Origin: Chloroflexota bacterium
Lineage (GTDB): Bacteria; Chloroflexota; Anaerolineae; Anaerolineales; Anaerolineaceae
NCBI GenBank assembly: GCA_016887485.1
Contig: CP069394.1
Location: 1,674,001-1,738,000, forward strand
Length of the DNA: 64,000 nucleotides
Direction of reading: 5' to 3'
Notes under the pieces: generated by a model
What the model saw: the letters and a program-made list of their open reading frames with translations, nothing else
The model's database searches: none
Told to the model about the DNA's origin: nothing
Part shown: positions 8,412 to 17,624 of the stretch, piece after piece
How the letters are laid out: each line of letters starts with the position of its first letter
Numbering within the stretch: the stretch's first letter is position 1
Program-made: the position numbers and the translations under genes

Positions 8412-8554
8412 CGGTCCCTCCTTGAAAACCAGTTCACCATTCCACCCTTTCCATAGTTATATCTTAACTAGTGTGGGGCTTTAAATTATCAAGAAGAGAC
8501 TATTCTTTATTAAATTTAATGCTTATTAATTCGCTTTTGGAATGGTTGAAATAC

Positions 8555-9247
8555 TCACCAAATCCCCGGGATTAACCGCCAGGGGGTCTGCTTGGTGAAC
8601 TCGTCATAACCAGTCAGATTCTCCCAAAGAAATCTGTCTTCCCTGGCCGTGCGCCAGACAAGGATGACCAGGAAGAAGCCCACCCCGGCGAAACCCCAGG
8701 CCGAGGTCAGCACCACGGGCAGCAGGGCGTTATAGAGCAGCAAGCCCAGATAACCGGGGTGCCGAACAATTTTATACGGACCGGTGGTGATGACCTTATG
8801 TCCAAATTCTTCCTGAATGCGGACACTGCCCTCAAAATAGTCGTTTTGGCGCATGGATTGAATCGTAATGATATGTCCTGTGGTCATACACAGGAACGCG
8901 ACTAATAGCAGCCAGGCAGGCACCGGCATCATGCCGGTGAAGCGGACCCCCACTGCCGAAGCCAGGCTGATGATCAGGGTGCTGAACGCCATCAGAGGGG
9001 CCAATACCTTATCCCACTTGGGCGTACCCTCTCCCATCGCCTCACGCCGGATCAACAGGTTCGGTCGATCCAAATAGAGCATGCAATAGGTCAGAACTGT
9101 ATTCACCACCTGGAGGGCCACATAAAGCCACCCGCCCGTCCAGGTCCAATCCCCCGCAATCCAAAATAGAATCGCCGAACTGACGGCCAAATACACCGTC
9201 ATCCGGATCACCCAGCGCCATAAGGCTTTACTTTGTTCTGTGGTCAT
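8555..9247 (-). CDS. Isoprenylcysteine carboxyl methyltransferase-like membrane protein
   Basis: 230 residues with about five membrane segments. The C-terminal half carries the ICMT/PEMT signature: GPYKIVRHPGYLG (about 155-167) and a RTAREDRFL segment near the end, which bind S-adenosylmethionine at the membrane surface. Bacterial members methylate unknown small hydrophobic or lipid substrates. GGAGGG precedes the ATG. A second member of the family lies at 26141-26839. It is on the same strand as the GyrI-like genes and uvrA but separated by gaps, so operon membership is uncertain. Confidence 0.85.
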   Translation of the reverse strand: MTTEQSKALWRWVIRMTVYLAVSSAILFWIAGDWTWTGGWLYVALQVVNTVLTYCMLYLDRPNLLIRREAMGEGTPKWDKVLAPLMAFSTLIISLASAVGVRFTGMMPVPAWLLLVAFLCMTTGHIITIQSMRQNDYFEGSVRIQEEFGHKVITTGPYKIVRHPGYLGLLLYNALLPVVLTSAWGFAGVGFFLVILVWRTAREDRFLWENLTGYDEFTKQTPWRLIPGIW

Positions 9248-9334
9248 GGTCAGCCCTCCCGAATTCTTTTGAGTCCACTTTAGCGGCAGACTTCAAATTG
9301 AACCCTAAGATAATCTAAGGTTCTCCAGAATTAA

Positions 9335-9805
9335 TCAGGAGATTTCAGGGCTTTTGGGTTTAACGGGAATCCAGATGAAGAGTGTTGAGAGGGGTGAATC
9401 CGGCTGGAAGTGGTCGTCGTAGAATTCAAAATAGAAATCTGCACAAGCCGTGTAATTTGCCCCCGGCAGCCAGTCATGATTAATGCTATCCAGCGTCTCA
9501 CCCAAGTCTGCCATGTGCCCGGTATGGGTAAAGACAGCATAAGTGTGCGGGTCAATCCGGTAATCGGCCATGTCCGCCGGAGCTGCTACACCCGGTCGGG
9601 TCACGCCCAGCCCCGCCAGATAGCGATGGTTTTCTGGCGTGATGATGTGAACCCCGTATCCCACATCCGGATCTACAAATGGGATCTCCTGATAGCGCGC
9701 AGCCAGCCGATCCCAAAGGACATCCTCAGCGCCTTCAGCCCCATCGAGTTCCTGGGCAAATCCCACAATTGTGAAAGCCGATTTATAAATGATCCGGGGT
9801 TCCAT
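9335..9805 (-). CDS. GyrI-like effector-binding domain protein
   Basis: 156 residues from the ATG at 9805 (a GTG three bases earlier is also possible). It is a free-standing GyrI-like/AraC effector-binding domain: N-terminal strand EPRIIYKSAFTIVGF, central YAVFTHTGHMADLGETLDSINHDWL and C-terminal FYFEFYDD...LFIWIPV. Known members bind drugs, protect gyrase, or hydrolyse cyclopropanoid DNA-alkylating toxins. The conserved acidic residues near the C terminus are present. It follows a second GyrI-like gene 23 bases away, so the two form a pair. Confidence 0.87.
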   Translation of the reverse strand: MEPRIIYKSAFTIVGFAQELDGAEGAEDVLWDRLAARYQEIPFVDPDVGYGVHIITPENHRYLAGLGVTRPGVAAPADMADYRIDPHTYAVFTHTGHMADLGETLDSINHDWLPGANYTACADFYFEFYDDHFQPDSPLSTLFIWIPVKPKSPEIS

Positions 9806-9828
9806 CACCTGTTCCTGACTATTTTCCT

Positions 9829-10314
9829 TTATTTTTTCGCCACGGGCAGATAAATATAGAACTTTTCAGACCCGGCTGGTGGATTAAATTCCTCTCCATA
9901 GAGCTCAAAGCAGAAATTGCCAAAGGATAGGTCCAGCTGATAGTCCGAATCCGGCAGCCAGCGGTTGTAGATGGCATCATAAGCCTCAGCCAGGCTGGCA
10001 AGGTTCGGGCAGGTGATAACAGCAAATTGGCCTTCAGGGATTTCAAACTGCCCCATCCCCTCTGGCAAGTCATCCATCGTGTCCGTCACGGGATACCCCG
10101 CGATATAGTCAAACATATGGTTGGCTTCCCATTCAGGCCCCATGATACTGATCCCAAACGCTATCGGGGCGGAAGTGTCACGCCGGGCGACCTCCGCCTC
10201 ACGCTGCATCAGGATATCCCACAATCCGGGGATTTCATTTTCTTCATTCTTTCCGTGGTATAGCATCCCAACTACATAGGTCATTGGAAAATCCACAACT
10301 TCAATCTTTGGCAT
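9829..10314 (-). CDS. GyrI-like effector-binding domain protein
   Basis: 161 residues from the ATG at 10314, chosen because AGGAGA lies 7 bases upstream; the frame extends to 10374 without a ribosome site. It has the same fold signature as its neighbour: VVDFPMTYVVGM at the start, a central FAVITCPNLASLAEAYDAIYNRWLP and a terminal FELYGEEFNPP...FYIYLPV. The two paralogs are clearly diverged, suggesting different ligands. Their position between a WYL regulator and uvrA suggests a role against DNA-active compounds, which is inference. Confidence 0.86.
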   Translation of the reverse strand: MPKIEVVDFPMTYVVGMLYHGKNEENEIPGLWDILMQREAEVARRDTSAPIAFGISIMGPEWEANHMFDYIAGYPVTDTMDDLPEGMGQFEIPEGQFAVITCPNLASLAEAYDAIYNRWLPDSDYQLDLSFGNFCFELYGEEFNPPAGSEKFYIYLPVAKK

Positions 10315-10418
10315 GGTTTGTCTCCTATATAATTCGTGAGTTGTTATTAGTGAATGGTCTTTAGTCTGTTTCATTTCAAATCAATTCTTATCCGGCCAAA
10401 GACCAATTGAATTTCAAC

Positions 10419-13277
10419 TTAGGTTGGCATATCCAATATCTCCCGGAGGAAGGCGCCGGTATAACTTTTCTCATTCTCAGCGACGTCTTCCGGCGTCCCC
10501 TCCGCCACAATCTGGCCGCCCTCATCGCCGCCTTCCGGGCCGAGGTCAATCAACCAATCTGCGGTTTTGACCACATCCAGGTTATGCTCAATCACAATCA
10601 CCGTATTCCCGGCATCCGTCAGCCGGTGCAGCACGTCCAGCAGCTTTTGGATATCCGCGAAGTGCAGGCCGGTGGTTGGTTCATCCAAGATATATACCGT
10701 ATCACCAGTGCTGACCCGGGCCAGCTCCTTCGCCAGTTTGACCCGCTGCGCCTCACCCCCTGAGAGCGTCGTCGCGCTTTGGCCCAGCTTGATGTAGCCC
10801 AAACCAACATCGGAGAGGGTCTGGAGGATGCGTTTGATCTTGGGAACATTCTCGAAAAACTCCAGTCCCTCATCCACATCCATATCCAACACATCGGCGA
10901 TCGACTTGCCCTTATATTTGATCTGCAGGGTTTCCCGATTGAAGCGCCGTCCCTTGCAGACATTGCAGGTCACCCAGACATCCGGCAGGAAATGCATCTC
11001 TACCTTTTTGCGCCCGTAACCCTGACAGGCCTCACAGCGGCCGCCCTTGACGTTGAAACTGAACCGTCCGCCGGCATAGCCGCGCAGTTTGGCTTCAGGT
11101 GTCAGCGCAAAAAGCGAGCGGATGTCGGTCCAAACGTTGACATAGGTTGCCGGGTTGGAGCGCGGTGTCCGGCCAATGGGGTCTTGCGTGATATTAACCA
11201 CCTTATGGACATGTTCCAGCCCTTCGAGATGGTCAAATTTACCGGGTTTACTCTGTGCCCGGTGCAGTTCCCTGGCCAGTAAGGGTTGGAGGGTCTGCGC
11301 CACCAGGGAGGACTTCCCGCTGCCGCTCACCCCGGTCACGCAGGTGAACAGGCCCAGCGGGAAGCGGACAGTGATGTCCTTGAGGTTATTCTGTTGGGCA
11401 CCATAAAGTGCCAGCCATTTGCCATTCACCGGGCGGCGTTTTTCATGCGGGGAGTGCACGATCAGGTCGTGGTTGAGATATTGGCCGGTCAGGGAAGCTG
11501 GATTACTCAGGATATCCTCGAGGGGTCCGGCAGCCACCACTTCCCCGCCCTTGATCCCCGCGCCAGGGCCGAGGTCCACAATGAAATCTGCGGTGCGCAT
11601 GGTCTCTTCATCATGCTCAACCACCACCACGGTATTGCCCATATCCCGCAGGCTTTCCAGCGTTTCCAGCAGGCGCTGATTGTCCCTCTGGTGCAGGCCA
11701 ATTGTTGGCTCATCTAGCACATACAGCACGCCCACCAGCCCGCAGCCGATCTGACTCGCCAGGCGAATCCGCTGGCCTTCACCACCCGAAAGGGTTGGGG
11801 CGGATCGGCTGAGGGTCAAATAGTGCAAGCCGACATTCAACAGGAAGGTCAGCCGCCCCTGAATCTCCTTGAGCACTTCTTCCGCAATCACCATCTGTTC
11901 GGGCGTGAGGACTTCGCTGATCTCCTGCGCCCACCTGCCTGCCTCACGGATGTTGAGGTGCATCACATCATCAATGTTCTTTCCGCCAATGGTCACAGCC
12001 AGACTCTCGGGCCTTAGGCGCTTTCCATGACAAACCGGGCAGGGCTGCTGGCTCATGAAGCTCTGATACCAGCGGCGCGCCCCCTCAGAGGTCGTCTGCC
12101 GGTAGCGGCGCTTGATGACTTTAAAAACGCCCTCGGTCACATATTCATATTCACCTGAACCCCGGTCGCTCTCCCAGGTGCTCTTCACCTGGACCCCGCC
12201 GTGCAGAATCGCATTCCGACCCTCTTCCGAAATCTCAGTCCAGGGTGTATTAAAATCCGCACCATACTTGCCCAAAATCTGGGTGGCTGCCTGGTGCAGG
12301 TAGGATTTCTTTTTCTTATTCAGCTCACCCCAGGTGCGCACAGCGCCCTCACCCACCGTCCGGGTCGGGTCGATGATCATTTCCGGGTCAAATTCATACA
12401 ACTCGCCCAAGCCGTTGCAGGTCGGGCAAAAACCCAGGGGTGAGTTAAAGCTGAACATGGTCGGTTCCAGTTCCGGGAAGCTCACACCGCAATCTGGGCA
12501 GGATAGACTCTCTGAGAGCAGCCAATCGCCGTCCTCTTCCCCCCGGTCGATTACCAACACACCCTCACCCATTTTGAGCGCCGTTTCAACCGAATCGGTC
12601 AGGCGGGTGATGTAATCACCGTAGCCTTCCGTGTCGCGTTCATGCGCCGCCAGCCGGTCCACGACCAGATCAATGACGTGTTTCTTATTCTTATCCAGCT
12701 TGATCTTCTCGCTCAGGTCGAGCGTTTCGCCATCCACCCGCACGCGGTTGAAGCCATCCGCCTTGGCCTGGGCAAAGACATCCTTGAAAGTTCCCTTCCG
12801 CTGCCGTGCCAGTGGGGCCAGCACCTGAAAACGGACCCCCGCTGCCAGATTCGCCACCTGTTCCACAATTTCCTGCGCCGATTGGGCATGCAATTCACGC
12901 CCGCAGACCGGGCAGTGTGGCGTCCCCACCCGCGCAAAGAGCACCCGCAGGTAGTCCGCCACCTCGGTCACAGTCGCCACGGTCGAGCGCGGGTTGCGGG
13001 AGACCGGCTTCTGCTCAATGGCGATGGCCGGACTGAGGCCGCCGATATAGTCCACTTTTGGCTTTTCCATCTGGCCGATGAACTGGCGGGCGAAGGCGGA
13101 AAGCGATTCCACATAGCGGCGCTGACCTTCGGCATAGAGGGTATCAAAAGCCAAGGAGGATTTCCCACTGCCCGAGACTCCCGTCAGGACGATTAATTTA
13201 TGACGCGGCAGAGTGATATCCACATCCTTCAGGTTATGTTCCTTTGCGCCGCGGATGACGATGACTTCAGGGTTCAT
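10419..13277 (-). CDS. uvrA: Excinuclease ABC subunit A
   Basis: 952 residues from the ATG at 13277 (MNPEVIVIRGAKEHNLKD). A TTG at 13289 is in frame but has no usable ribosome site. It has two ABC cassettes, each split by insertions, with Walker A GVSGSGKSS in both halves, signatures LSGGEGQR and LSGGEAQR, and zinc-binding cysteine sets (CPVCG, CPDCG...CPTC, CEACQGYG...CNVC). Length and features match the housekeeping UvrA that finds bulky DNA lesions with UvrB. uvrB and uvrC are not in the window. The promoter lacks a LexA box and carries the palindrome shared with DUF3795. Confidence 0.98.
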   Translation of the reverse strand: MNPEVIVIRGAKEHNLKDVDITLPRHKLIVLTGVSGSGKSSLAFDTLYAEGQRRYVESLSAFARQFIGQMEKPKVDYIGGLSPAIAIEQKPVSRNPRSTVATVTEVADYLRVLFARVGTPHCPVCGRELHAQSAQEIVEQVANLAAGVRFQVLAPLARQRKGTFKDVFAQAKADGFNRVRVDGETLDLSEKIKLDKNKKHVIDLVVDRLAAHERDTEGYGDYITRLTDSVETALKMGEGVLVIDRGEEDGDWLLSESLSCPDCGVSFPELEPTMFSFNSPLGFCPTCNGLGELYEFDPEMIIDPTRTVGEGAVRTWGELNKKKKSYLHQAATQILGKYGADFNTPWTEISEEGRNAILHGGVQVKSTWESDRGSGEYEYVTEGVFKVIKRRYRQTTSEGARRWYQSFMSQQPCPVCHGKRLRPESLAVTIGGKNIDDVMHLNIREAGRWAQEISEVLTPEQMVIAEEVLKEIQGRLTFLLNVGLHYLTLSRSAPTLSGGEGQRIRLASQIGCGLVGVLYVLDEPTIGLHQRDNQRLLETLESLRDMGNTVVVVEHDEETMRTADFIVDLGPGAGIKGGEVVAAGPLEDILSNPASLTGQYLNHDLIVHSPHEKRRPVNGKWLALYGAQQNNLKDITVRFPLGLFTCVTGVSGSGKSSLVAQTLQPLLARELHRAQSKPGKFDHLEGLEHVHKVVNITQDPIGRTPRSNPATYVNVWTDIRSLFALTPEAKLRGYAGGRFSFNVKGGRCEACQGYGRKKVEMHFLPDVWVTCNVCKGRRFNRETLQIKYKGKSIADVLDMDVDEGLEFFENVPKIKRILQTLSDVGLGYIKLGQSATTLSGGEAQRVKLAKELARVSTGDTVYILDEPTTGLHFADIQKLLDVLHRLTDAGNTVIVIEHNLDVVKTADWLIDLGPEGGDEGGQIVAEGTPEDVAENEKSYTGAFLREILDMPT

Positions 13278-13334
13278 TTGAATTGACAACCTTTTTCTTG
13301 TTGATTTGGATCATTCTGGATTCAGTATAAGGTC

Positions 13335-13358
13335 ATTATATGTCAGGAAACGTCATAT
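13335..13358 (-). promoter_or_regulatory. uvrA promoter with shared palindrome
   Basis: On the minus strand the site starts ATATGACGT and ends CTGACATATAAT. The final TATAAT (13335-13340) is a perfect -10. The -35 position 17 bases upstream reads GTAATA, which is poor, so an activator is plausible. Direct TGTCA/CGTCA half-sites lie one helical turn apart. The same arrangement is found upstream of DUF3795. Confidence 0.65.
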
Positions 13359-13727
13359 ATTACCTCAACACTCATAATCCGTACTTAGTCATTCCGTTTA
13401 TCCATCCAACCCATCCTAAGATTGCTTCGCAAGCTCGCAATGACAAGATAATTTGATTGTCATTACAAGAAGGCTGACGAAACAAATTCCACCTTATTAC
13501 TACCCATTCTTAGATTGATCCCCTCTCTACTTCGCTTCGGAGGCCATGTCACTACATTCGCAATGAAACGACACTTTGATTGTCATTGCGAGGAAGCCGG
13601 AGGCGGACGAAGCAACCAAGCTTTTATTCTCCACAACCCGATACTTCAATATCCCTGGCGTTTTGTCTATTATTACTCACTTAATATCTCTCGCTTCATT
13701 TAATAGAAAGCATATTAAACTGCGGTT
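13359..13727. repeat. Intergenic region with REP-like repeats
   Basis: The gap between uvrA and gyrA holds members of the dispersed REP-like family: a reverse unit at 13419-13447, a degenerate forward unit at about 13457-13489, and a good forward unit at 13578-13617. Reverse and forward units can pair into hairpins. No gene is seen. Confidence 0.75.
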
Positions 13728-13758
13728 TTGACCAAAAAATCCCCTTCTGGGGTATAAT
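13728..13758 (+). promoter_or_regulatory. Probable gyrA promoter
   Basis: TTGACC (13728-13733) and a perfect TATAAT (13753-13758), separated by 19 bases rather than the optimal 17. A small CCCC-TTCT-GGGG hairpin fills the spacer. Suboptimal spacing is known for supercoiling-sensitive gyrase promoters, so this may matter for control; that link is inference. Confidence 0.6.
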
Positions 13759-13818
13759 TAACGCTGTTGAAACTGAACACCAATCGCCTCCTGAGAAGGT
13801 CTTTTGGAGGTGATTATT

Positions 13819-13908
13819 TTGTCAGAAACCATCGAAAAACCCATTGAAGGAAGAAACATATGCCCGAAAGAGACAGCATCCAACAGGTGGATATTGACAG
13901 TCAGATGA
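13819..13908 (+). CDS. Possible 29-codon leader peptide overlapping gyrA
   Basis: A TTG at 13819 lies 7 bases after a perfect GGAGG (in GGAGGTGAT) and opens a 29-codon frame beginning [13 protein letters not shown]. It ends at a TGA at 13908, 49 bases inside gyrA and in a different frame. Either it is a translationally coupled leader or it is the remnant of a longer gyrA N terminus displaced by a frameshift at about 13859. Confidence 0.4.
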   Translation: MSETIEKPIEGRNICPKETASNRWILTVR

Positions 13909-16331
13909 GGGAAGCCTACCTCGATTACGCCATGAGCGTGATCGTGGCCCGGGCCCTGCCCGATGTGCGTGACGGCCTCAAGCCCGTCCATCGCCGCATC
14001 CTTTACGCCATGCGAGATATGGGCATCCGGGCAAACTCCCCCCACAAGAAATCCGCCAGGATCGTCGGTGAAGTCCTCGGTAAATACCACCCGCACGGCG
14101 ATCAGGCCGTTTATGACGCCATGGCCCGTATGGCGCAGGATTTCTCCATGCGCTACATGATGGTCGATGGTCAGGGTAACTTCGGGTCAGTCGATGGCGA
14201 CTCCCCAGCGGCGATGCGTTACACCGAGGCCCGTCTTTCCAAGATCGCCGAGGAAATGCTGGTCGATCTGGACAAGGAAACCGTCGATTTCATCGAGAAC
14301 TTTGACGGCTCTCTGATGGAACCGGAGGTACTGCCATCCCGCTTGCCCAACCTGCTGCTCAACGGCTCCTCCGGGATCGCCGTGGGGATGGCAACCAACG
14401 TTCCACCCCACAATCTACGAGAACTGGTGGCCGCGGTCGATCACATGATTGACCGGTATGATGAAATGGATGACATCAGCGTCGAAGAGTTGATGGAGTT
14501 CCTGCCCGGGCCGGATTTCCCCACCGGCGGCATCATCGTTGGCGATGAAGGTATTCGGCAGGCCTACAGTACCGGCCGCGGCCGCATCATCATGCGCGGC
14601 AAAGCCATCATCGAAGAGATGCGCGGCGGTAAATATAAAATCACAATCACTGAGATCCCTTATCAGCTTAATAAGACCACGCTGATCGAACGGATCGCTG
14701 AACTGGCCCGCGAGGGTCGGCTCGATTCCGTTGTGGACCTGCGTGATGAATCCGACCGGACCGGTATGCGGATCATGGTGGAACTAAAGCGCGGCGCTCA
14801 GCCCAAACGGGTGCTGAATCAGCTTTATAAATACACCCCCCTCCAATCCACATTTGGGGCGCAGATCCTGGCTCTGGTCAATAACGAACCCCGCCTACTG
14901 ACCCTCAAACGGGCGCTCCAGCTCTATCTGGAACACCGCCAGAACGTGATCACCCGCAAAGCGGAATATGAACTAAGGAAGGCCAAAGCCCGGGCACATA
15001 TCCTGGACGGCTTATTGATCGCACTGGCGAACCTGGATGATGTCATCAAGACCATCCGCGAATCGAAAGACGCTGATGTCGCCAAACAAAACCTGATGTC
15101 CCGCTTCAAGCTCAGTGACCTTCAGGCGCAGGCGATCCTTGACATGCAGTTACGCCGTCTGGCAGCCCTCGAGCGTCAGAAGATCATGGATGAGCATAAA
15201 GAGGTCATGGCGACCATCGCCTATTTGGAAGATCTGCTCTCCCACCCCAAGAAGATCCTCGAAATCATCAGGGAAGACCTCAACGAAGTGGCTGAAAAAT
15301 TCGGCGACGAACGCCGCACCGTGATTTCTCCTGATGCCGACAATGACCTCTCGGAAGAAGCACTGGTAAAAAAGGAAGAAGTGTTCGTCAGCATCACCCA
15401 GAAGGGTTACATCAAGCGGGTCTCCGAATCCACCTACCGCTCCCAGGGGCGCGGCGGCCGGGGCGTGATCGGCCAATCCATGAAGGATGACGAGGACGAA
15501 GTGAAGTTCTTCCTCCGCTGCCACACCCTGAGCATCCTGCTGTTCTTCACGGACAAAGGGAAGGTCTATTCCGAGAAGGTCTGGCAGCTGCCGGACGAAG
15601 GGCGCACGGGGCGTGGGATTCCGATGTTCAATATCATTAATATTGATGCCGATGAACAGGTGACTGCAGTAGTGCCCGTGGCTGATTTCGCCGGTGCAAA
15701 TTACTGCACCCTGGCAACCACCAAAGGTCGAGTGAAACGGGTGCATATGTCCGAATTTGAATCCGTCCGGCCCTCAGGTCTGATCGCCATGAACCTGGAC
15801 GACGATGACAATCTGGGCTGGGCCTGTCTGACCGGCGGTGAGGACGAGATCATGCTGGTCACTCGGGACGGTCAAGCGCTGCGATTCGCCGAATCCGAGA
15901 TCCGTCCGATGGGCCGCCAGGCATCCGGTGTGATCGGGATCCGCATGCGCGGCAACGATGAACTAGCCTCGATGGAAGTAGTCGAACCGAAGGGCTTCCT
16001 GCTGGTCGTGACCGAACGTGGTCTGGGTAAACGCACCCCGCTGGATGAATATTCCCCCAAGGGACGGGCCACCATGGGCATCGCTACCATTGATAAACGA
16101 GCACTCAAGACGATTGGGTTGATCGCAGAAGCCAGAGTCGTGCAGGAAGTAGATGAGATTTCCCTGATCTCCAGCGGCGGAATTGTGATCCGGTTAGCTG
16201 TCAAGGATATCTCCATCCAGGGCCGCGCCACCCGCGGGGTCACGATCATGAACCTTGAGAAAGGTGATACAGTCGCTGCAATGGCCCGGATCCCCGAGAT
16301 AAAGCCCGGCGAAACTGAAGAAGAACAATAA
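13860..16331 (+). CDS. gyrA: DNA gyrase subunit A
   Basis: 823 residues. The breakage-reunion domain has the catalytic tyrosine at residue 121 in [10 protein letters not shown]. The C-terminal beta-propeller holds a GyrA box-like QGRGGRG, marking it as gyrase rather than topoisomerase IV. With GyrB (not in the window) it introduces negative supercoils. GAAGGAAG precedes the ATG. At the quinolone-contact position (Ser83 in E. coli) this protein has Gln82, while the second contact Asp86 is kept. A strong terminator follows the stop codon. Confidence 0.97.
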   Translation: MPERDSIQQVDIDSQMREAYLDYAMSVIVARALPDVRDGLKPVHRRILYAMRDMGIRANSPHKKSARIVGEVLGKYHPHGDQAVYDAMARMAQDFSMRYMMVDGQGNFGSVDGDSPAAMRYTEARLSKIAEEMLVDLDKETVDFIENFDGSLMEPEVLPSRLPNLLLNGSSGIAVGMATNVPPHNLRELVAAVDHMIDRYDEMDDISVEELMEFLPGPDFPTGGIIVGDEGIRQAYSTGRGRIIMRGKAIIEEMRGGKYKITITEIPYQLNKTTLIERIAELAREGRLDSVVDLRDESDRTGMRIMVELKRGAQPKRVLNQLYKYTPLQSTFGAQILALVNNEPRLLTLKRALQLYLEHRQNVITRKAEYELRKAKARAHILDGLLIALANLDDVIKTIRESKDADVAKQNLMSRFKLSDLQAQAILDMQLRRLAALERQKIMDEHKEVMATIAYLEDLLSHPKKILEIIREDLNEVAEKFGDERRTVISPDADNDLSEEALVKKEEVFVSITQKGYIKRVSESTYRSQGRGGRGVIGQSMKDDEDEVKFFLRCHTLSILLFFTDKGKVYSEKVWQLPDEGRTGRGIPMFNIINIDADEQVTAVVPVADFAGANYCTLATTKGRVKRVHMSEFESVRPSGLIAMNLDDDDNLGWACLTGGEDEIMLVTRDGQALRFAESEIRPMGRQASGVIGIRMRGNDELASMEVVEPKGFLLVVTERGLGKRTPLDEYSPKGRATMGIATIDKRALKTIGLIAEARVVQEVDEISLISSGGIVIRLAVKDISIQGRATRGVTIMNLEKGDTVAAMARIPEIKPGETEEEQ

Positions 16332-16339
16332 ACGCAAAG

Positions 16340-16373
16340 CCCCCTGAGAAAAAAATCAGGGGGTTCTTTTTAT
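16340..16373 (+). terminator. Intrinsic terminator of gyrA
   Basis: Perfect 8-bp stem CCCCCTGA (16340-16347) with TCAGGGGG (16356-16363), an A-rich loop and the tail TTCTTTTTAT, 8 bases after the gyrA stop codon. Confidence 0.92.
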
Positions 16374-16538
16374 CTTACTAGTTCTGAGATTTTTCACTCC
16401 TACACTTTGGTAGCTCACACTTCCAGCGAGACCATAAGTCAGGTTATTTGTAACAAAAACCCATATATTTTATAGTTAACATAATTTCAAAACGCCTTCA
16501 TAATAAAATTATATATATCTAATACAAGGAGATAAAAG

Positions 16539-17465
16539 ATGTTTATAAGAAGACGTAATACGGTACAACTTTTCTTACGGACTCTGATCCGTCTGGTGGT
16601 GGTTATTCCACTGTTATTACTTTTTCTGATTCCAGATTATAGAAATATTGTAAGCATCATTGCTGGTGGTCCTGGCAATCCAATTACCAGAATTCTATTG
16701 ATGATCGTCAAGATTACAGTGATCTTTTGGATTGGGAATCTATTAGCGAAGATGGTGTATGTCCTTCCCCAATGGGAACGGTTGATCCTGTTAAGATTGG
16801 GCAAATCAGTCGGAACTCGTGGGCCTGGTGTGTTCCTGATCCCACCGTTTATTTATGAGGTAGCAGACATCATTGACGTGCGGATTTCAACTTACGAGGT
16901 CAAGGCAACCAAGACATTGACCAGAGACAATATTCCTGTAGATGTGACGGCCGCGGTTGAATTGGATATTGAAGACCCTGAGAAAGCCGCCATAAATGTC
17001 AAGGATTTCTGGAAAACAACCGAATGGGCCTCGATGGAAGCCCTGAAGAGCACGATTGGAAGAAACGATTTGCGCCCCTTGCTTTCAGAGACTGAGAAAA
17101 TTGCCAAAAGTTTGAAAGCTGAGATAGATACGGTCGCTCAGGATTATGGTGTCAACGTGCGAGCTGTACGCATCACAGATGTTGGCACTCCTCCAGCTCT
17201 CATTGAAGAATTGGCGGTTATCGCCAGAGCAGAGCGGAGCGCAAAGGCAAAGAAAATTCAGGCAGATGCGGAAATTACTGTAGCAAAATCCTTGGCTGAT
17301 GCAAGCAAGATTCTAACCAGTTCGGAAGGCACAATGCAGCTCCGGCAGATCCAGGCTCTTCTGGAAATGTCCAAGGAAGAGAGCTCAACGATAATCATCT
17401 ACCCAATGGATGGGTTGGCGGGAAGTGAAATTGCAGCTTCAACCGCAGCCGTTCAAAGCAAATAG
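16539..17465 (+). CDS. SPFH/slipin (stomatin-like) membrane protein
   Basis: 308 residues with two hydrophobic N-terminal segments (about 12-32 and 50-75). An SPFH domain follows (VLPQWERLILLRLGKS...GPGVFLIPPF...DVRISTYEV), then a helical tail rich in Ala, Lys and Glu typical of coiled-coil oligomerisation. Stomatin-like proteins form ring-shaped membrane scaffolds and often work with NfeD-type partners or proteases; none is adjacent here. AAGGAG precedes the ATG. Base composition is more AT-rich than that of gyrA, and the gene has its own leader after the gyrA terminator, so it is independently expressed. Confidence 0.9.
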   Translation: MFIRRRNTVQLFLRTLIRLVVVIPLLLLFLIPDYRNIVSIIAGGPGNPITRILLMIVKITVIFWIGNLLAKMVYVLPQWERLILLRLGKSVGTRGPGVFLIPPFIYEVADIIDVRISTYEVKATKTLTRDNIPVDVTAAVELDIEDPEKAAINVKDFWKTTEWASMEALKSTIGRNDLRPLLSETEKIAKSLKAEIDTVAQDYGVNVRAVRITDVGTPPALIEELAVIARAERSAKAKKIQADAEITVAKSLADASKILTSSEGTMQLRQIQALLEMSKEESSTIIIYPMDGLAGSEIAASTAAVQSK

Positions 17466-17545
17466 TATGAAGATGAGCTTATAGAGAAAGTAATTGGAAT
17501 CTAACATAAGTCAAACTTACAGCGCGACAAGATTTCAGGGACAAA

Positions 17546-17582
17546 AAAGACAGATAGACGGCTTTGCCGTCTATCTGTCTTT
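17546..17582. terminator. Bidirectional terminator hairpin
   Basis: A 17-bp perfect stem (17546-17562 with 17566-17582) and a 3-base loop, preceded by six A residues and with T residues at the 3' end. It lies between the convergent slipin and membrane-protein genes and can serve both. Confidence 0.85.
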
Positions 17583-17624
17583 AAAGGAACCAATAAGTTT
17601 CACAACTAGTATGGTCCGATATGA

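Noticed and set aside
10567-13196. Many plus-strand frames opposite uvrA
   Set aside because: They are antisense shadows of a full-length uvrA gene.
13515-13703. Short plus-strand frame before gyrA
   Set aside because: It is made largely of REP-like repeat sequence.
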